The notes: generated by a model not told the origin, from the letters alone. Counted from the stretch's first letter, positions 1 to 12,800 are shown. The stretch is DNA of 64,000 bases from Oasisia sp. SBJ-2009 (GCA_964017155.1 OZ024865.1:45102696-45166695), one strand, 5' to 3'. A program made the numbers and translations.

Positions 1-380
1 GACGGCAAGCACCCTGGATGTAACCACCCTATGGTCGGTGTAGGGTAAAATGTCATGAAAGAAATGACTACAGACCATAACGTTGTGGACAAAATAGCTA
101 GATAACAGTCAGTTAATATAATATTGCCGTATACTGGAAACAACTAGACGTTCGACAAGGCTACTATATGCATGAGTACCCATACTACTAAAAAGGTTGG
201 ATATTTGTGTACGGGTAATATTCGAGCAGTAATTTCAGGAATGGTGGAAGCCTTAATAAGTGGATATACTGTTCCACTGAACAGGTCTACTAACGAGTAA
301 ATTGTAAAGCATTTGAGATAGTCTTGGTGGCGGTATAGTGTATTATATAATAACTTATAAAAATCTTTTTGTTTTTAAAT
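1..380. other. Outer end of left palindrome arm, no gene seen
   Basis: AT-rich sequence that mirrors about 57294-57671. No exon with module 1 or a signal peptide is visible here; if pseudogene F ever had them they lie beyond the window. Confidence 0.6.
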
Positions 381-1054
381 GAGCACGCAGGGATCGCTGC
401 AGCTACACCCGAAACGTCTACTCTTACTACTCGAGCTACTTCTCCGGTCGCTACTACTACCAGTGTAACCGTGGATTAATGTACTACCGCTCGTGTCGAT
501 TTAACCATTCGTACTACCCGGGACTCGGCCGCTGCGGTTCGAGTACAATCCATATGTATTCAAAAACAATATTAATCATAGAACACAAGGTCTCACATAC
601 TGAAACCGTTTGTCGTTAGACTGATTTATTGACCATGTTCCTTAAAATATTTGCGTAACATATTTGAGTTCAGACTACCAATTATATTCTGATTACAACG
701 CTTGTGTTAATTACTTGGTGATATCTCTTCGTATCTATTTCGTTTTATTTGCAGCAGATAAAGTAACGTTCTTATTAATCGACAAATGTGTTATTGTTAT
801 ATGCACAATTGCGATTAGGATTCATACGCATATTGTATTCCGCAGGTTGCAGAGAGACTTACTGTTAGAGGTACAGCGGCTGGCAGGCGACCGTTTGCAA
901 CGTATGTGGAAGCTATGTCTACTGCAGATATGGACGTCCCATTCGCTACAGGAGATGCCCCTGGAACAGAGGTCACTACGACTGTCATCATCGTCGTTGT
1001 GTCAACAGGTGCAACGGCTGCTGTGGCGAACGACAAATGTGTAGCAAACGGTGA
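381..1054 (+). pseudogene. Pseudogene F: last two coding exons of the Cys/Tyr-rich secreted protein family
   Basis: Two exon-like blocks match the family: 381-536 (156 nt, module 2) and 846 onward (module 3). Module 2 is open and keeps YYYQCNRG and PGLGRCG, but its usual TTTCAG acceptor is replaced by bases ending AAT, and the first module cysteine has become Arg (CGC). Module 3 begins after CCGCAG but has TAG at 866-868 where the intact copies have GAG (Glu), and the normal TAA at 1034-1036 is CAA, so the frame would run on to TGA at 1052-1054. Exons with the signal peptide and module 1 would lie before base 1 and cannot be seen. Module 2 wording (TRNVYSYYSSYFSG) places it in the E-like subfamily. 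The mirror copy is pseudogene G, which shares the TAG and the lost acceptor. The intron 537-845 shows nothing else. Confidence 0.78.
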
Positions 1055-1230
1055 CTAGATAATATCCCTCATTAGTTGGTTCATCTGATTATCGTTCTGA
1101 TCGGTATTATTCTTGCAGACAATTGAGTTAACATTTGATATTATTATCACCATATTCCAAATGTACACAAACATATTCCTTCGTGTCAAATTAGATGAAT
1201 AAATGTAAATGTGACATTTAACGGAAGAGA

Positions 1231-2500
1231 TTTTGATCTCCTACAAAGCAACCACAGGATTGTATGAAGGAGGACATCTGAACACAACACATAGCGTACC
1301 CATTATACATGCGGGGTAAATAGAAATAATACGTGATCTTCGACGATACATAAAACTTCAAACCAATTAGCTATTGGAAGCAGCAAAAACGGCAGGCATA
1401 GATTATGATTCACTTGAATGAAGTACTCTGATTCTAAAAAAACAACTACAAAAACAGTCGTGTATCGACTTCGTGATGTGTCGTGATTTAACATTTTTTA
1501 CGTCGGCGTCACTCCGCGGACGAGCAGCATGATGTTTGCAAGTCACCCAAAGGGTCATTTTTTTATCAGAAACCAACAGACAACAAAAAACGAGTGCATG
1601 CTGGTCAGACAAAGTTCAGCTCAACAAAAACATGTAAAACCATGCGTTATAGTTAACGGCAGAACGAGTGTGTTGCGTGTTTGAATATGTTTAACTGTTT
1701 TTGTCTGTTTCGTCTGACATTTCTAACGTTGGCGGTTTGCCTACGTAAACGTTTGATTGGTGTAATGCACTGTTACCTGACTTGCTAATGTAGTGAAACA
1801 CCTACAGAGTGGTTTGTTGCGGCACAGTTTGAAGTACAAAAAGTGTAGCCTCGACATATATTCACGCATCGGATTCACGTATAAAAAAATTCAGAATACA
1901 CGTCGTCCAATAAAATATGATGAATTCTGACAGCTCGCTCTCACGCAAAACATTCACGTATACATATATAGATATACATATATACAGCCTACCCGCTGTC
2001 GAACACAACTACACACATTCATATAGTACGCTCGCGTACACAACTCTTACCTTCGGCTGCACATAGGGGAAGGAGGGGCATGTCCGCACACTTAGATGAA
2101 ACACGCTTTAGATAATGCACTATGTGTGCTAAGAGGGAGATAGTTAGCATTCAAAATGAGCAATCATATTATTTCATTGTTAGTTTGTTAGAAATCGCAT
2201 ATCCCATCAGATATATTTACATATATGGGTAAATGTAGAGGCATACCTTTGTGCGGACATGCACCAAGGTACGGGGCATAGCAGCGCTTATGCCCCAGGA
2301 ATGGCAAAGCAACAGCTGGTCTCACATAGCACACTATTAACTGCAATACTAATATGTGTAGGCTTCATGCACGTGAATTACTTTAAGACAAACTTACAAG
2401 AAACACAAGAGAACACAAATCAACGGTTTCAAATGTTCATATGTAAGTCCACGTCATTTGATATCTTGGTTTCTTTTGTCTGTGAGCAATGATCAATTAA
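1231..2500 (+). repeat. R1 repeat, copy 1
   Basis: Begins near the motif GATCTCCTACAAAGCAACC and ends near TCAATTAAGCTTTATTTA. Other copies are at about 4295-5700 (+), 15490-16840 (+) and 55190-56430 (-), with parts at 3425-4060 and 9408-9780. All hold an internal foldback element flanked by GGGGCATGTCCGCACA. No conserved reading frame survives in all copies, and no transposase or RT was recognised. Unclassified dispersed repeat tied to this locus. Confidence 0.75.
2078..2266. repeat. Foldback element in R1 (GGGGCATGTCCGCACA ends)
   Basis: The left end GGGGCATGTCCGCACA is answered about 190 bp later by TTTGTGCGGACATGCACC, an inverted match. Equivalent elements sit at about 5249-5445, 9414-9608, 16420-16570 and (inverted) 55383-55567. 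It looks like a small non-autonomous inverted-repeat element; no coding capacity. Confidence 0.6.
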
Positions 2501-2509
2501 GCTTTATTT

Positions 2510-3921
2510 AGTTAACGGACGAAATGCTTTTAACTTTTACAGAAACTGTCTTTAATACATTACCGTGATATATCTTCGTCTGATCATGCAGCCTTTCCTC
2601 TTCACTTAGCAAGTTATTTTTTGATATACTTTCAGCTAAACAGTGTAATAAACAGGTATACATTCACGTTACAATAATACAGTATTGTATAATGAAACAT
2701 AAAATACGTTTTTTTCTAAACACGATTTTTCATTTGAAATAGCCTTGAAAATCTGGTCGTTTCACTCTAATGTTCCCACATGCATTATATATGCATCTGA
2801 GTGATGTGTATAGCCTTCTATGTAGAGCGATTGGGGAATAGCATGTCATATCCACATGAATACGAGTACATTGACCAGCTTGTTTGCAGCAGTCCACCTC
2901 ATCACATCAGCAGGTGTACGTTAAGTTGATGTTCTTTTCGTCGGACCATTCTGAACTTCGACATGCAGCTATAGATGACCATATCTAGACACGCATCGTG
3001 CATAGGAGGTGGTCTTGTCCAGACAGCTTTCGAGCTATCTTACTATGTCGTCTATGTAGAGGTGTCGGTGGGAGAAAGGATGACTATATACATGCACCTG
3101 GTCTTCCTGCAGCCAGGTGTTTGCCTGGGAGTTGGCGTGTGTTGTGTGAATTTCCACGACCTCTCTGATAGGGGTAACATCTCTAGATCAAGCCATGCCT
3201 TTCCGAAACGTTGAAATATGGCATTGACGACGGTTGACAACGCATGTGTGCCATATAGGTGACACGCAAATGAATATGAACATTACATTTCATCTGTTAC
3301 GGTTACATATACAAATGGTTCAACTGTTGCAATTGTCCATCATGCCCAATTTCCTGGACAAGGTGTGGATGGTTAAACAGCGTTTCTTTTCATCAGTAAC
3401 ACAGCTTCCCATGGTTACTAACCGCTGACGTTGAATCGCAACCTGTGAGTGCGTGGAAACCCAGTAGGTTATCCTTAATTGCTTTTGTAAATTTCTCAGA
3501 CAGCGCATATATTGGATACCGAGTGTTGCGTTTTTGAATGTGTTTAACTGTTTTTGTTTGTTTCGTCTGACATTTCTAACATACGTGTTTTTGGTGGTTT
3601 TCACGACAGTCAAACCTTTGCTGCCGGTGTTGTTTGAGTGGTCTATGATACATTGCACCGTTACATAACTTGGTAACGCAGTGAAGCACCTACAGAGAGG
3701 TATGTTGCGACACAGTTTGAAGGAACAAACAAACCAGCATACATCTACCGACGTTCCAAATGCCACGCCGTAGTGAAGCCCCCGACATATATGCAAGCGT
3801 CGCATTCACAAATACATAAATTCAGACTACACGTCATCGAACCAACTATGATGCATTTAGACAGCTCGCTCTCACGTAACGCATTCACCACACACACACA
3901 CGCGCGCGCGCCCCCCCCCCC

Positions 3922-3980
<59 letters not shown>

Positions 3981-4290
3981 GATTACCCGCTGTCGAACAC
4001 AACTACACACATACATATAGTTCGCTCGCTCACACAACTCTTACCTTCACATGGTATATTTTGTGTATGCTGCACATTGTGTATGTTGTGGCAAATGATG
4101 CAGGGCGCCAGAACGAGTTTTTTTAATACAAAGTGGTGGCTGCGGGTGAAACGATATTGTTGCTGGGCGGTGAGGGCTCTGGATGTTACCAGATTGTTGT
4201 ACTGTATTAAACGTAATTCCGCCAGGATAATGAAGTTAAATGAGGTACTATCACTATTACCTTTCTCCTATAAAGGAATACTACGTTTAA
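2510..4290. repeat. Extra block in left arm made of duplicated gene-flank and R1 pieces
   Basis: This stretch interrupts the left arm relative to the right. Bases 2535-3300 match 50030-50840 in direct orientation and 21560-22000 plus 24990-25370 in inverted orientation, that is, DNA which elsewhere lies beyond the 3' side of genes A and D. Bases 3425-4060 repeat the middle of R1. No gene was recognised. Confidence 0.6.
3889..3977. repeat. Compound microsatellite (CA)-(CG)-C-(TA)
   Basis: Runs of CA, then CG, then thirteen C, then about 53 bases of TA, without interruption. It sits inside a partial R1 copy at the position where other R1 copies have only a few TA units. Confidence 0.95.
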
Positions 4291-4294
4291 GATT

Positions 4295-5700
4295 GCCTGA
4301 ATCAGTACAATCTCAACTTGATCGCAGTCTGTTACAAAATACATCATAAACCATTTTGAAGGATGGAACCGTAAATATCAGCAGCTGTCGGTATGTGGAC
4401 TTTGCGATGAGTAGATTATTGTAAATTCCTCGAAGTGCTAATATTTAGCAAAGGGTCATTAGCCGTGCTATTGATCTCCTACAAAGCAACCACAGCATTG
4501 CCTGACGGATATCGTCTGAAAAAAGCAGCATATCCATTATACATGTGGGGTAAATAGAAATGAATTTAATACGTGTTCTTCGACGATACATAAAACCTCA
4601 AACAAATTAGTTAGTGGCAGCGGCAACTACTGCATGTATAGTTTGTGATTCACTTGAATAAAGTTCTCTGATTCTAAAAAACAGCGAAAAACAGTCGTGT
4701 ATCAACTTCTTGATGTGTCGTGATTTAACCTTTTTCACTTCTGCGTCACTCCGCTTACTGTTTGCAAATCACCCAAACGTTCATCTTATCAGAAACCGAC
4801 AGACAACAAAAAACCAGTACATGGTGGTCAGACAAAGTTCAACTCAACAAAAACATGTAAACCAATGCGTTGTAGTTAACGGCACAACGAGAGTGTTGCA
4901 TGTTTGAATGTGTTTAACTGTTTTTGTTTGTTTCGCCTAACATTTCTAACGTTCGTGTGTTGGTGGTTTGCCGTCATAAACATGACAGCCATAGAGTGGT
5001 CTGTTGCGACACAATTTGAAGAATAACAAGTAAAGCTGCGACATATATGCAAGCATCGCATTCACATATACATAAATTCAGACTACACGTCGTCGAACCA
5101 AATATGATGCATTCAGACAGCTCGTGCTCACGCAAAGCATTCATATATATTATATACAGACTACCCGCTGTCGAACACAACTACACACGTTCATATAATA
5201 CGCTCGCTCACACAACTCTTACCTTCGGCTGCACATAGGGGAAGTAGGGGCATGTCCGTACACTTAAGATGAAACACGCCGTAGATAATGCATTGTGTGG
5301 TCGCTAAGAGGATGATATTTAGCATTCAGAATGAGCAATCATATTACTTCGTTGTTAGTTAGTTAATTAGTTAGAAATCGCATGTCCCATCAGATATTTA
5401 CATATTTAGGCATATGTAGAGGCATTCCTTGGTGCGGACATGCAATAAGGTACGGGGCGTGCGATTATGCCCCAGGAATGGCAAAGCAACAGTTGGTCTC
5501 ACACAGCTGACTATTAACTGCAATACTAATATGTATGTGTATGTGTAGGCTACATGCACGTGAATTACGTTAAGAAAAATTTACAAGAAACACCAGAGAA
5601 CACAAATCAACGGTTTCAAATTTTCATATGTAAATCCACGTCATTTGATATCTTGGTTTCTTTTGTCTGTGAGCAATGATCAATTAAGCTTTATTTATTT
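4295..5700 (+). repeat. R1 repeat, copy 2
   Basis: Same order of blocks as copy 1 and ends at the same AAGCTTTATT motif. It also shows an upstream extension (about 4295-4470, with ACAAAATACATCATA) that is shared with the copy at 15490. After it the left arm resumes collinearity with the right arm. Confidence 0.7.
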
Positions 5701-6360
5701 AACGGACGTAATGATACACAACATGATAAATGTGAGGCCAATACGATATAGCATATTGCACATTGATGAAGCATTGAATGATATAAAATAAAAGTGTGAT
5801 AATATTAACTAATCATATAGTAATCATCATGTATTATCTCACGGCAAAGTTGTCTATAATAGTTGTGGAAAGCTCCAGCAATGCGATGATATATTTTGCC
5901 ATAACTTCTGTCTTACTATGAAATAAGCAAATGCATGTGCTGAACATCTTACTAAAATGCGAAGTATTGTAATGTCCCCAATAAACTAACAGATTCAGTG
6001 AAGTATGAAACAAAACAACTTATCTACAAAGCATATGACAACAAGAAGAGAAGAAAATTCCATGAAACGTGTCACTTACCGGGCAGACAACGCCTTCAGC
6101 TGTGTCCTATGGTGCAACACACCCGGGAGTCAGAGGACTCATCACAAACATTACACATCAAGGTATTCACACAATTGTATTATTTTGTTATTTGTAATGT
6201 CAACCTCCATGTGGTCTTAAATGATGCATCGACGTTTAGTAATAGACAATTGTGATCAGTCATCCGAAACCCATTTACCAAAAACACATAACGTATCAAG
6301 CATTCAGCTCCATATGCCCAATGATGTAAACATGTCATTCGTAAAACACACATTTACATG
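5695..6360 (+). repeat. R2 repeat, copy 1
   Basis: Starts near AATGATACACAACATGATAA and contains the gene 5'-end relic. Other copies: 16835-17520 (+), 54480-55195 (-), 37680-38200 (+, in the palindrome spacer) and a 5' fragment at 10085-10320. Confidence 0.7.
5872..6135 (-). pseudogene. Relic of a gene 5' end (signal-peptide exon and first exon)
   Basis: Read on the minus strand, the ATG at 5902 begins MAKYIIALLEL, close to the family signal peptide (gene E: MAKYFIALLAL), then diverges, with no usable donor where the intact genes have G|GTAAG. Upstream at 6080-6130 is a block ending in GTCTGCCCG followed by GTAAGTG, matching the non-coding first exon and donor of gene E (GTCTGCTCG|GTAAGT). 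No module exons follow. It is part of the R2 repeat, which also occurs at 17.1, 37.7 and 54.8 kb. The short exon match alone would be weak; the paired first-exon and donor match make it convincing. Confidence 0.6.
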
Positions 6361-6524
6361 ATACATGTGTGTAGCCGGATTAATAGTTATATCGTTAATG
6401 TTTGTGATGAATCCTCCAAACTTCTGCAAACTGCAGTGGTTGCCAATAGCAATAACTAAGATAAATGAATATTGTTGTACTCACGCAAGAAGTCCTGGCT
6501 GGACGCGCACAGCAATATCTCTCC

Positions 6525-7250
6525 CATTGTGTAGGCCTGCATCAGAAAAACGACACCGCTGCGCTCGAGTGAACACAGTCAACCGGGTGTCTTAAGTGCA
6601 AGACGCCGGTGGATGACAGCTCACTCACGTGGCTGCTTCAACACTGTGCAACTTGCTGCCACACCGTGTCGGCAATCTAATAGTGGACCATTCAAACATT
6701 GCAAAGTCCTCTAGAATTGTTTTGTCGGCATTGTTTGTGTTAAATAAAGGGCAGCCATGCTAGATCAATCATGACGAAAGTAAGAGAAACATGACTAGGT
6801 GGATGCCCCGATCAGTTTTGAATTTAATGGCCATTATTTGAAGGTCACGAACTCAACTGTGTCTTAATTTAGGTTTTTATTTTACTGATGAAATACATTC
6901 TCAGGAAGTCGATCTCTACATAGCAGTAGCGATTTTACGATCAGGGCACTTATTGGCTGAGATATAAGGCGTCTAACGTTGCACTTAAACACAGATGCAT
7001 AGGATATTGCAACACTACAATTGGATTATCTCGAAATATGTTTTTCTTGTATGCACAAGTTGTTTGCTTATCCACTATTGCCAGGTTAATCTGTTTTGAA
7101 AACAATACAATACAGTACCGGCAAAAAGTCTTCGGAACATCAAGAAACATTGACGCTGACCTGTTTCATGTTCTGAGCAACTTCCTATGTTTATGTTTCC
7201 ATGTGTGTCAATTATTTCTTGATGTGATGATATTGCATTCCTGACAATAC
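6525..7250 (+). repeat. R3 repeat, copy 1
   Basis: Runs from CCCATTGTGTAGGCC to the block around TGCACAAGTTGTTTGC. Further copies, many partial: 7735-8060, 17700-18420, 18850-19500 and 38370-39050 on plus; 37040-37450, 52700-53265 and 53630-54365 on minus. No consistent reading frame across copies, so treated as non-coding flank sequence that was duplicated with the genes. Confidence 0.7.
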
Positions 7251-7458
7251 TGTTAACAATAAACAATAAATTAACAGTTTTATAAATATTTCGATTTGAA
7301 ACATGACACATATCAGTTTTGTTGCTGTTCCCATGACTTGTTGTCGGAACTGTACATGTCAATATACAACACGTCCATCTTGTATTAAATGATGCATCGA
7401 CGTTTAGTAATAGACAATTGTGATCAGTCTTCCAAAACCCATTTACGTAAAACACATA

Positions 7459-7604
7459 ATTTATCAAACACTTTGCGCCACATGACCACTGATGTAAAAT
7501 ATATCATTCGTAAAACACAGAGCATGTAACATAATAATGTTACATGTTCTGTGTTTTACGAATGATATGTTTTAGTGGTCATTTGGCGTAGAGTGTTTGA
7601 TAAA
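7459..7604. repeat. Small foldback, arms about 70 bp
   Basis: Bases from TTTATCAAACACTTTGCGCC to CATGTAACAT are followed after a few bases by their near-exact reverse complement ending GTGTTTGATAAA. A second small palindrome (TACGGTTATATATAC and its complement) follows at 7606-7639. The mirror region in the right arm (about 53430-53515) carries only one half of the larger foldback. Confidence 0.85.
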
Positions 7605-8044
7605 TTACGGTTATATATACATTATATATGTAACCGTAGTAATAAATCCATCATTAATGTTTGTGATTAATCATATAACTACTGCAAGCTGCAGTGGCTG
7701 TCAATAGCACAACTAAGATCAATGACAACAATTATATCTCCCATTGTGTAGGCCAGCACCAGACAACTATACCGGTGCGCTCGAGTGAACACAGTCAGTC
7801 GCGTGTCTTAAGTGCATAATGTCAGTGGGTGACAGCTCACTCCAGTGACTGCTTCAACAGTGTGCAACTTGCTGTGTCGGAAATATAATAGTGGATCAGT
7901 CAAACATTGAAAAGTCCTCTAGAATGTTTCTATCGGTATTGTTTTTTTAATAACGGGCATCAATGCTAGTTGGGATGAGGAAAATTAATAGGGTGGATGA
8001 CACGATCAGTTTTGAATTTAAAAGTCATTTGAAAGATCACGTTT

Positions 8045-8990
8045 CTTAAGCGGTTTGAGAAAAAGCGAACTATTGATATAATAGATCGTTCACTGAGTAA
8101 TCCGTTGACATGTAGTCAATCAAAGCCGGCATTAAGACAGACAGTTTGTGTTTTTGTGTTTTGGTTCTCTGGCGAGCGTCGGTTAGTCATAAAACAAACC
8201 ATACTAGCTCATGGTGTAGGGTAATCAGTCTATTAAAAAGTAATGTGTAAAATGCGATTGTAATAACATACATTTTGTTGCAGTGTTAGCTGTCTAATAC
8301 TTCACAGATACGAGCCGCTGAAAACATTGACCATTATATTGAGACACACACGCACGCACCTATTCCTCAATTTGTCACTTACCCGTATGTTTTCTTTTCT
8401 CAAGATAATTCAAATATATGACATACTTTTTCTAGCTTTGCTTGGACCGCTGCAACCTTTTCTGGGCCTGCTGGAAAGTATCGAAGTTTTTGCACCGATT
8501 CTACCTGCTGTATGTACGCGTGAGTTGTATAGTTATCTGCTATTCATCTTATAATATACGTGTCTTACTTGTTATGTATCTTCTGTGTACCACAGTTCCT
8601 TGTATGTCTAGCTTTCAATGGTTTCTATCTGATTGATGTTGGAGTATATTAGTGTGTTATTTTCTACCATCACCTTTCGAGTCAATTTATTCACCTTCTC
8701 GTATGTTAGCGCATATTGCTTTGTCGTCGTCGAAGCGAAGATGACTGAGATATACTCCATCTATCAAGAAGCCTCTAATTTTCCAGGTAACAAATACGTT
8801 GGTAAATATACTCAAATATCGCTTATTACGCAACAATTATTTACATTATGTGTGTATGTTTTATGTATTCATGTGAGTCTGCATATATATCGTTACGCGT
8901 GATTGTGTGCGTGCTGTTTGGTAAGATTGTGTTTGTGTGTACAATATGTTTTTAATAAGATACGTGGGATTTTGTTTGTGGGAATATGTT
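8045..8990 (+). repeat. R4 repeat, copy 1
   Basis: Begins with GGTTTGAGAAAAAGCGAACT and matches 63130-64000 in the same orientation; a third, partial copy is at about 62500-62760. A 75-residue frame at 8327-8554 is not preserved in the other copies, so no gene is called. Confidence 0.75.
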
Positions 8991-8999
8991 AGATTTCAG

Positions 9000-9001
<2 letters not shown>

Positions 9002-9051
<50 letters not shown>
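9002..9051. repeat. (TA)n microsatellite
   Basis: About 50 uninterrupted bases of TA at the end of R4. Confidence 0.95.
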
Positions 9052-9054
<3 letters not shown>

Positions 9055-10360
9055 ATAGTTACGATATATGTCATAGTTAACTTTTCAACAAAAATATACC
9101 CTGCAATATTCACGTTTTACACACTTCAGTAACCGACATCACTGAGTGCGAAGCTATGTTTTATGACGTACCGACCTATGCACAAACATAAAAACAAACA
9201 TTCAAGAACATGAGGTGTTCATCATGTCGTCTTTGCATGTCTACGTCCATACGATAAAGAATTGGTTATGAAACGATGTGACATAGTGCAGTCCTAAACC
9301 ACGACAACAAACTTGTACGAATGATATGGAACACTTAATTTTTATGACATCACGCTGGCTAAATTGAACAAAAATGCCAGATTGTAATTTCATAGAATCC
9401 AGTAGGGGAGGTAGGGGCATGTCCGCACACATAAGGTGATACACGCTATAGACAATGCACTGTGTGTGCTAAGAGGGTGATATTTAGCATTCAGAATGAG
9501 CAGTCATATTACTTTGTTGTTAGTTAGTTAAGAAATCCCATATCCCATCAGATATGTCAATATTTGGTCAAATATAGAGGCATAGCTTTGTGCGAACATG
9601 CCCCAAGGTAAGGGGCATAGCCGCACACTGTGTGCGGTTATGCCCCAGGAATGGCGAAGTAACAGCTGGTCTCACAGAGTTGAATATTAACTGCAGTAAT
9701 AATATGTATTGGTACGTGTAGGCTACAGGCACGTGCCTTACGTTTAAAAAACTTACAAGAAACACCAGAGAACACAAATCAAAGGTTTGAAGTATTCAAA
9801 TATTAGTAAAGTTGAGAAAATAGTGGCCTTAAATCATAGTCCACGTTTATTCCTCTTTAAGCGTCAAAGCAAACAAAAACATGGATTTGTAACGGGTAAA
9901 GTCAAAGTTTGCAACCCAGCTACTCTGATGCCTTCTAGCTAAAAACAGCATATGTGGCTTCGTACCGCGCAAAGTCAAATTCAAAACTCGGTTTGTCGGG
10001 CGTGCGAGCATGTCTTTGTATGGACTAACGTATACGGGCAATGTTCTATATTATAGATTATACATCATTTGTCATCTTGTTGAACAATTAAGCTTTATTT
10101 ATTCAATGGACCTAATGATATACAACATGGGAAATGTGAGGCCAACACGATATAGCCTATCGCACATTGATGAAGCAATAAAAATATATAAAAGTATGAT
10201 AACTTAAAAAGTATATATTATACTATCTCACATCAACGTTTCCTGTAATATGTGTGGTAAGCAACTGACGTATCTAAATATGTATCTAAGTAGACTATGC
10301 AATGTTATAGGCACCGATGCATGACATACGTCTGCACGGCGGGTGGGGCATGACCGCACA
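9052..10360. other. Non-coding stretch with R1 foldback and R2 fragment
   Basis: Bases 9414-9608 are a foldback element of the R1 type. Just after, around 9610-9650, GGGGCATAGCCGCACA is followed by TGTGCGGTTATGCCCC, a near-perfect hairpin. Bases 10085-10320 match the start of R2 and stop where the signal-exon relic would begin. The rest shows nothing recognisable. Confidence 0.6.
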
Positions 10361-10386
10361 GGACTGTATCAGTATACATGCAAGTA

Positions 10387-10469
10387 GCTGATTGTACGAT
10401 AGGCTTTTTGTTGTACTTGGATGCTTATCATTTACCATAATACTGTATGTCTTTCAAGGTACAATCAGC
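10387..10469. repeat. 83-bp element with 11-bp inverted ends, copy 1
   Basis: Starts GCTGATTGTAC and ends GTACAATCAGC, exact inverted ends. A near-identical copy is at 23282-23364, also preceded by TGTATCAGTATACATGCAAG. MITE-like in shape; no target duplication was identified. Confidence 0.6.
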
Positions 10470-12800
10470 AGAGCGCACACCACAACGCAGAGGCTAACAA
10501 GATGGCTGAACAAAACCTAGAGAAGGCCACGGACATGCAGCCAAAACCGTGAGACGACGACACACATAACGGAACGCGTCTGTAATTAAGATCAAAGCAG
10601 ACAGACACGGCATATTCACACATGCAGACGTGCACGAAAGCATGACAATGCATGCGAGACAAAGGAGACCACCGCATGTTCCGAAACAGAGCAGACATGG
10701 TACATATGCACTGAGCAAGTCGCACCATATCGCGCGCAGATACAAGTTGAATAAGCAAATGATGCCACACCACCCAATGTCCACGCACACGCAAACACCC
10801 AAGGAAACGTCATTACAGGAAAATTCCCATCGGCACAAACACCACGTAAACACACATGATTATAACGACAAATTAACAAGTGTTGTGTGCACGTATGTAT
10901 ATGTTGTGTAACCGCATCATGATAATCAAAACTAAGAAGCGCCACGTAACAATTTTATGAAAAGGGTTCACAGGGATAGACACACATAAGTGTTGCACTT
11001 CATGGCTACTCCTCTTCAAAACATAGTTCTGAATAGTACTTCATGCGGCTTACGAGTAGTAATCGGATGGCATGCTTTTGAATAATGTTGCATGTTTTGA
11101 AATAAAATGAATGAAAAAGAATTGAATTGTAAAATAAGCAAACACACATAAGATGTGACATCATATCAAGAACCCAAAGATGGTAGATATTGGTCAGTAA
11201 TAGACACTGCCAAACCGTAACAAACAACTAAACGAGATGGAAGTGTCCATGGTCATCAATCATGTTAAAACAAAGCACGCACCAAAATACGTAGAACAAA
11301 GCCGGAAGCACATAATACCTCACACTTTCTCAGGCGAGAGAAAGACATATAAACACAGGAAAAAGACACCCAATAACATGCGCCGAAACAAGAAGGCCAT
11401 GGAAGATGAGAACAGTGTTGGAAAACAAATACCTACCATGCGTGGACACGGATCACGTGGACACGGATCATTAGAGCAGACGATGGCACATCGTAACATA
11501 CGTCCCAGATAAGGACAGCAATCCAAAGTGATTATATCCTCCAGCACATGCGTCACAACAAATGAATAAGACACATAAACACGATCCACCCAGAACAGGC
11601 AAGCAGAATATAGAAATGGGGCAACTGCGTAGAAAAGAGCAGACCGCATCAAGCGCCCAAACACGTCAAACCGGGATAGACAAAATCCGCGGTCGGACGA
11701 CATCCTGCGCGTAGAAAGTGTGGGCATGGCTTATACATAATAGGCCGAGTCCGAAAATAGCAACCACCCAAAACCAAGTGGCCCAGAGTCGGATAACCCC
11801 ATGTGCCTGACAATAAGAGCCGCCCAAACAAATCGGACATGCATCAAAGTAATCACGTCAACCACAACGGGCGCCCAAACTAAGTGAACACCGTTCAAAA
11901 ACAAGCAATGCGAACACAGGCCGAACGATGTGAACACGCGTCCAATCAAATGTGACACGCACACCGGCGCGGAAGTCGGCCGGCACCGGATAAAAAACGT
12001 GAACGGAGTGTGAAGTGGAATCTGGCGGTCAATATTCTTCCCGCCAGGTAGAGCAACTGTGTAATACGTAAGCAAAACAAACACAGCTGAAACAGACGAC
12101 GCTTCGCAAACAACTGGCATGTATGTATTGGTCAATATACATGACGCCAGGGAGTCTCGCTTAACCGACTGTCGGGCGGCTGCAGAACTACGCCGAGAAG
12201 ACATTCTGGCGACTTTGCCGGCCTGTAAAATTGATCCGTGTGAGGTTAAGCCATGCTGCCATGTCATGGATACTGTTTAATCCAGCTGAATACATAACAG
12301 AAACAACCGGACATTTTAAATTTTATTTTCGTGGTAGTATAAGTTTTACGTTTTGAATAGTTTTAAAATACAGCAATAACTGCTAAAGAGTGTCGTTATT
12401 CTATTAGTTATGTGAAAAAACGGCCTGGGAAGCAATCAGGGTAACTACCCTAATCTGGTAGAAGGTCGCTTTGGCGGTTACACTTGCAGCCCATAATTTC
12501 CCAGGCAGAGTTGAGAGGTGACAATTCCGCCACTTCACCTAGCCTGGGTGAACGAGGATAGGCACCAGATAGACATATGTGGATCACGCCGGCAAAGAAC
12601 GCACAGGTGAAAAAGACATCCTGCAATACACTTGGCACTAGGCCGAACCGCCCGTGTATGACGCAGGCAAAACACACACACAGCTGAAACAGACGACGAC
12701 TCGCAGGTACCGCCAACCCACTTGGCGCCAGTAGTAACACCGAGGAAACACGGCGGCAAGTAACGCACAGCTGAAACAGACGACATCTCTCTGTGTTTTT
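10470..12800. other. GC-richer unclassified insert
   Basis: Composition changes clearly from the AT-rich surroundings and the text is rich in ACAC/GCGC words. The motif CACAGCTGAAACAGACGAC, the core of the 81-bp satellite, already appears singly near 12080, 12678 and 12768. Many open frames exist because of composition, none with a recognisable domain. Nothing firm can be assigned. Confidence 0.5.

Noticed and set aside
4077..4349. 90-residue frame after a TA tract
   Set aside because: No homologous frame in other R1 copies and no recognisable motif.
5998..6255. Open frame repeated at 17203 and 54657-54872
   Set aside because: It runs antisense over the decayed first exon in R2 and is not kept in the spacer copy.
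10465..12267. Several frames of 90-180 residues in the GC-richer insert
   Set aside because: They arise from base composition, overlap on both strands, and show no domain, splice logic or second copy.
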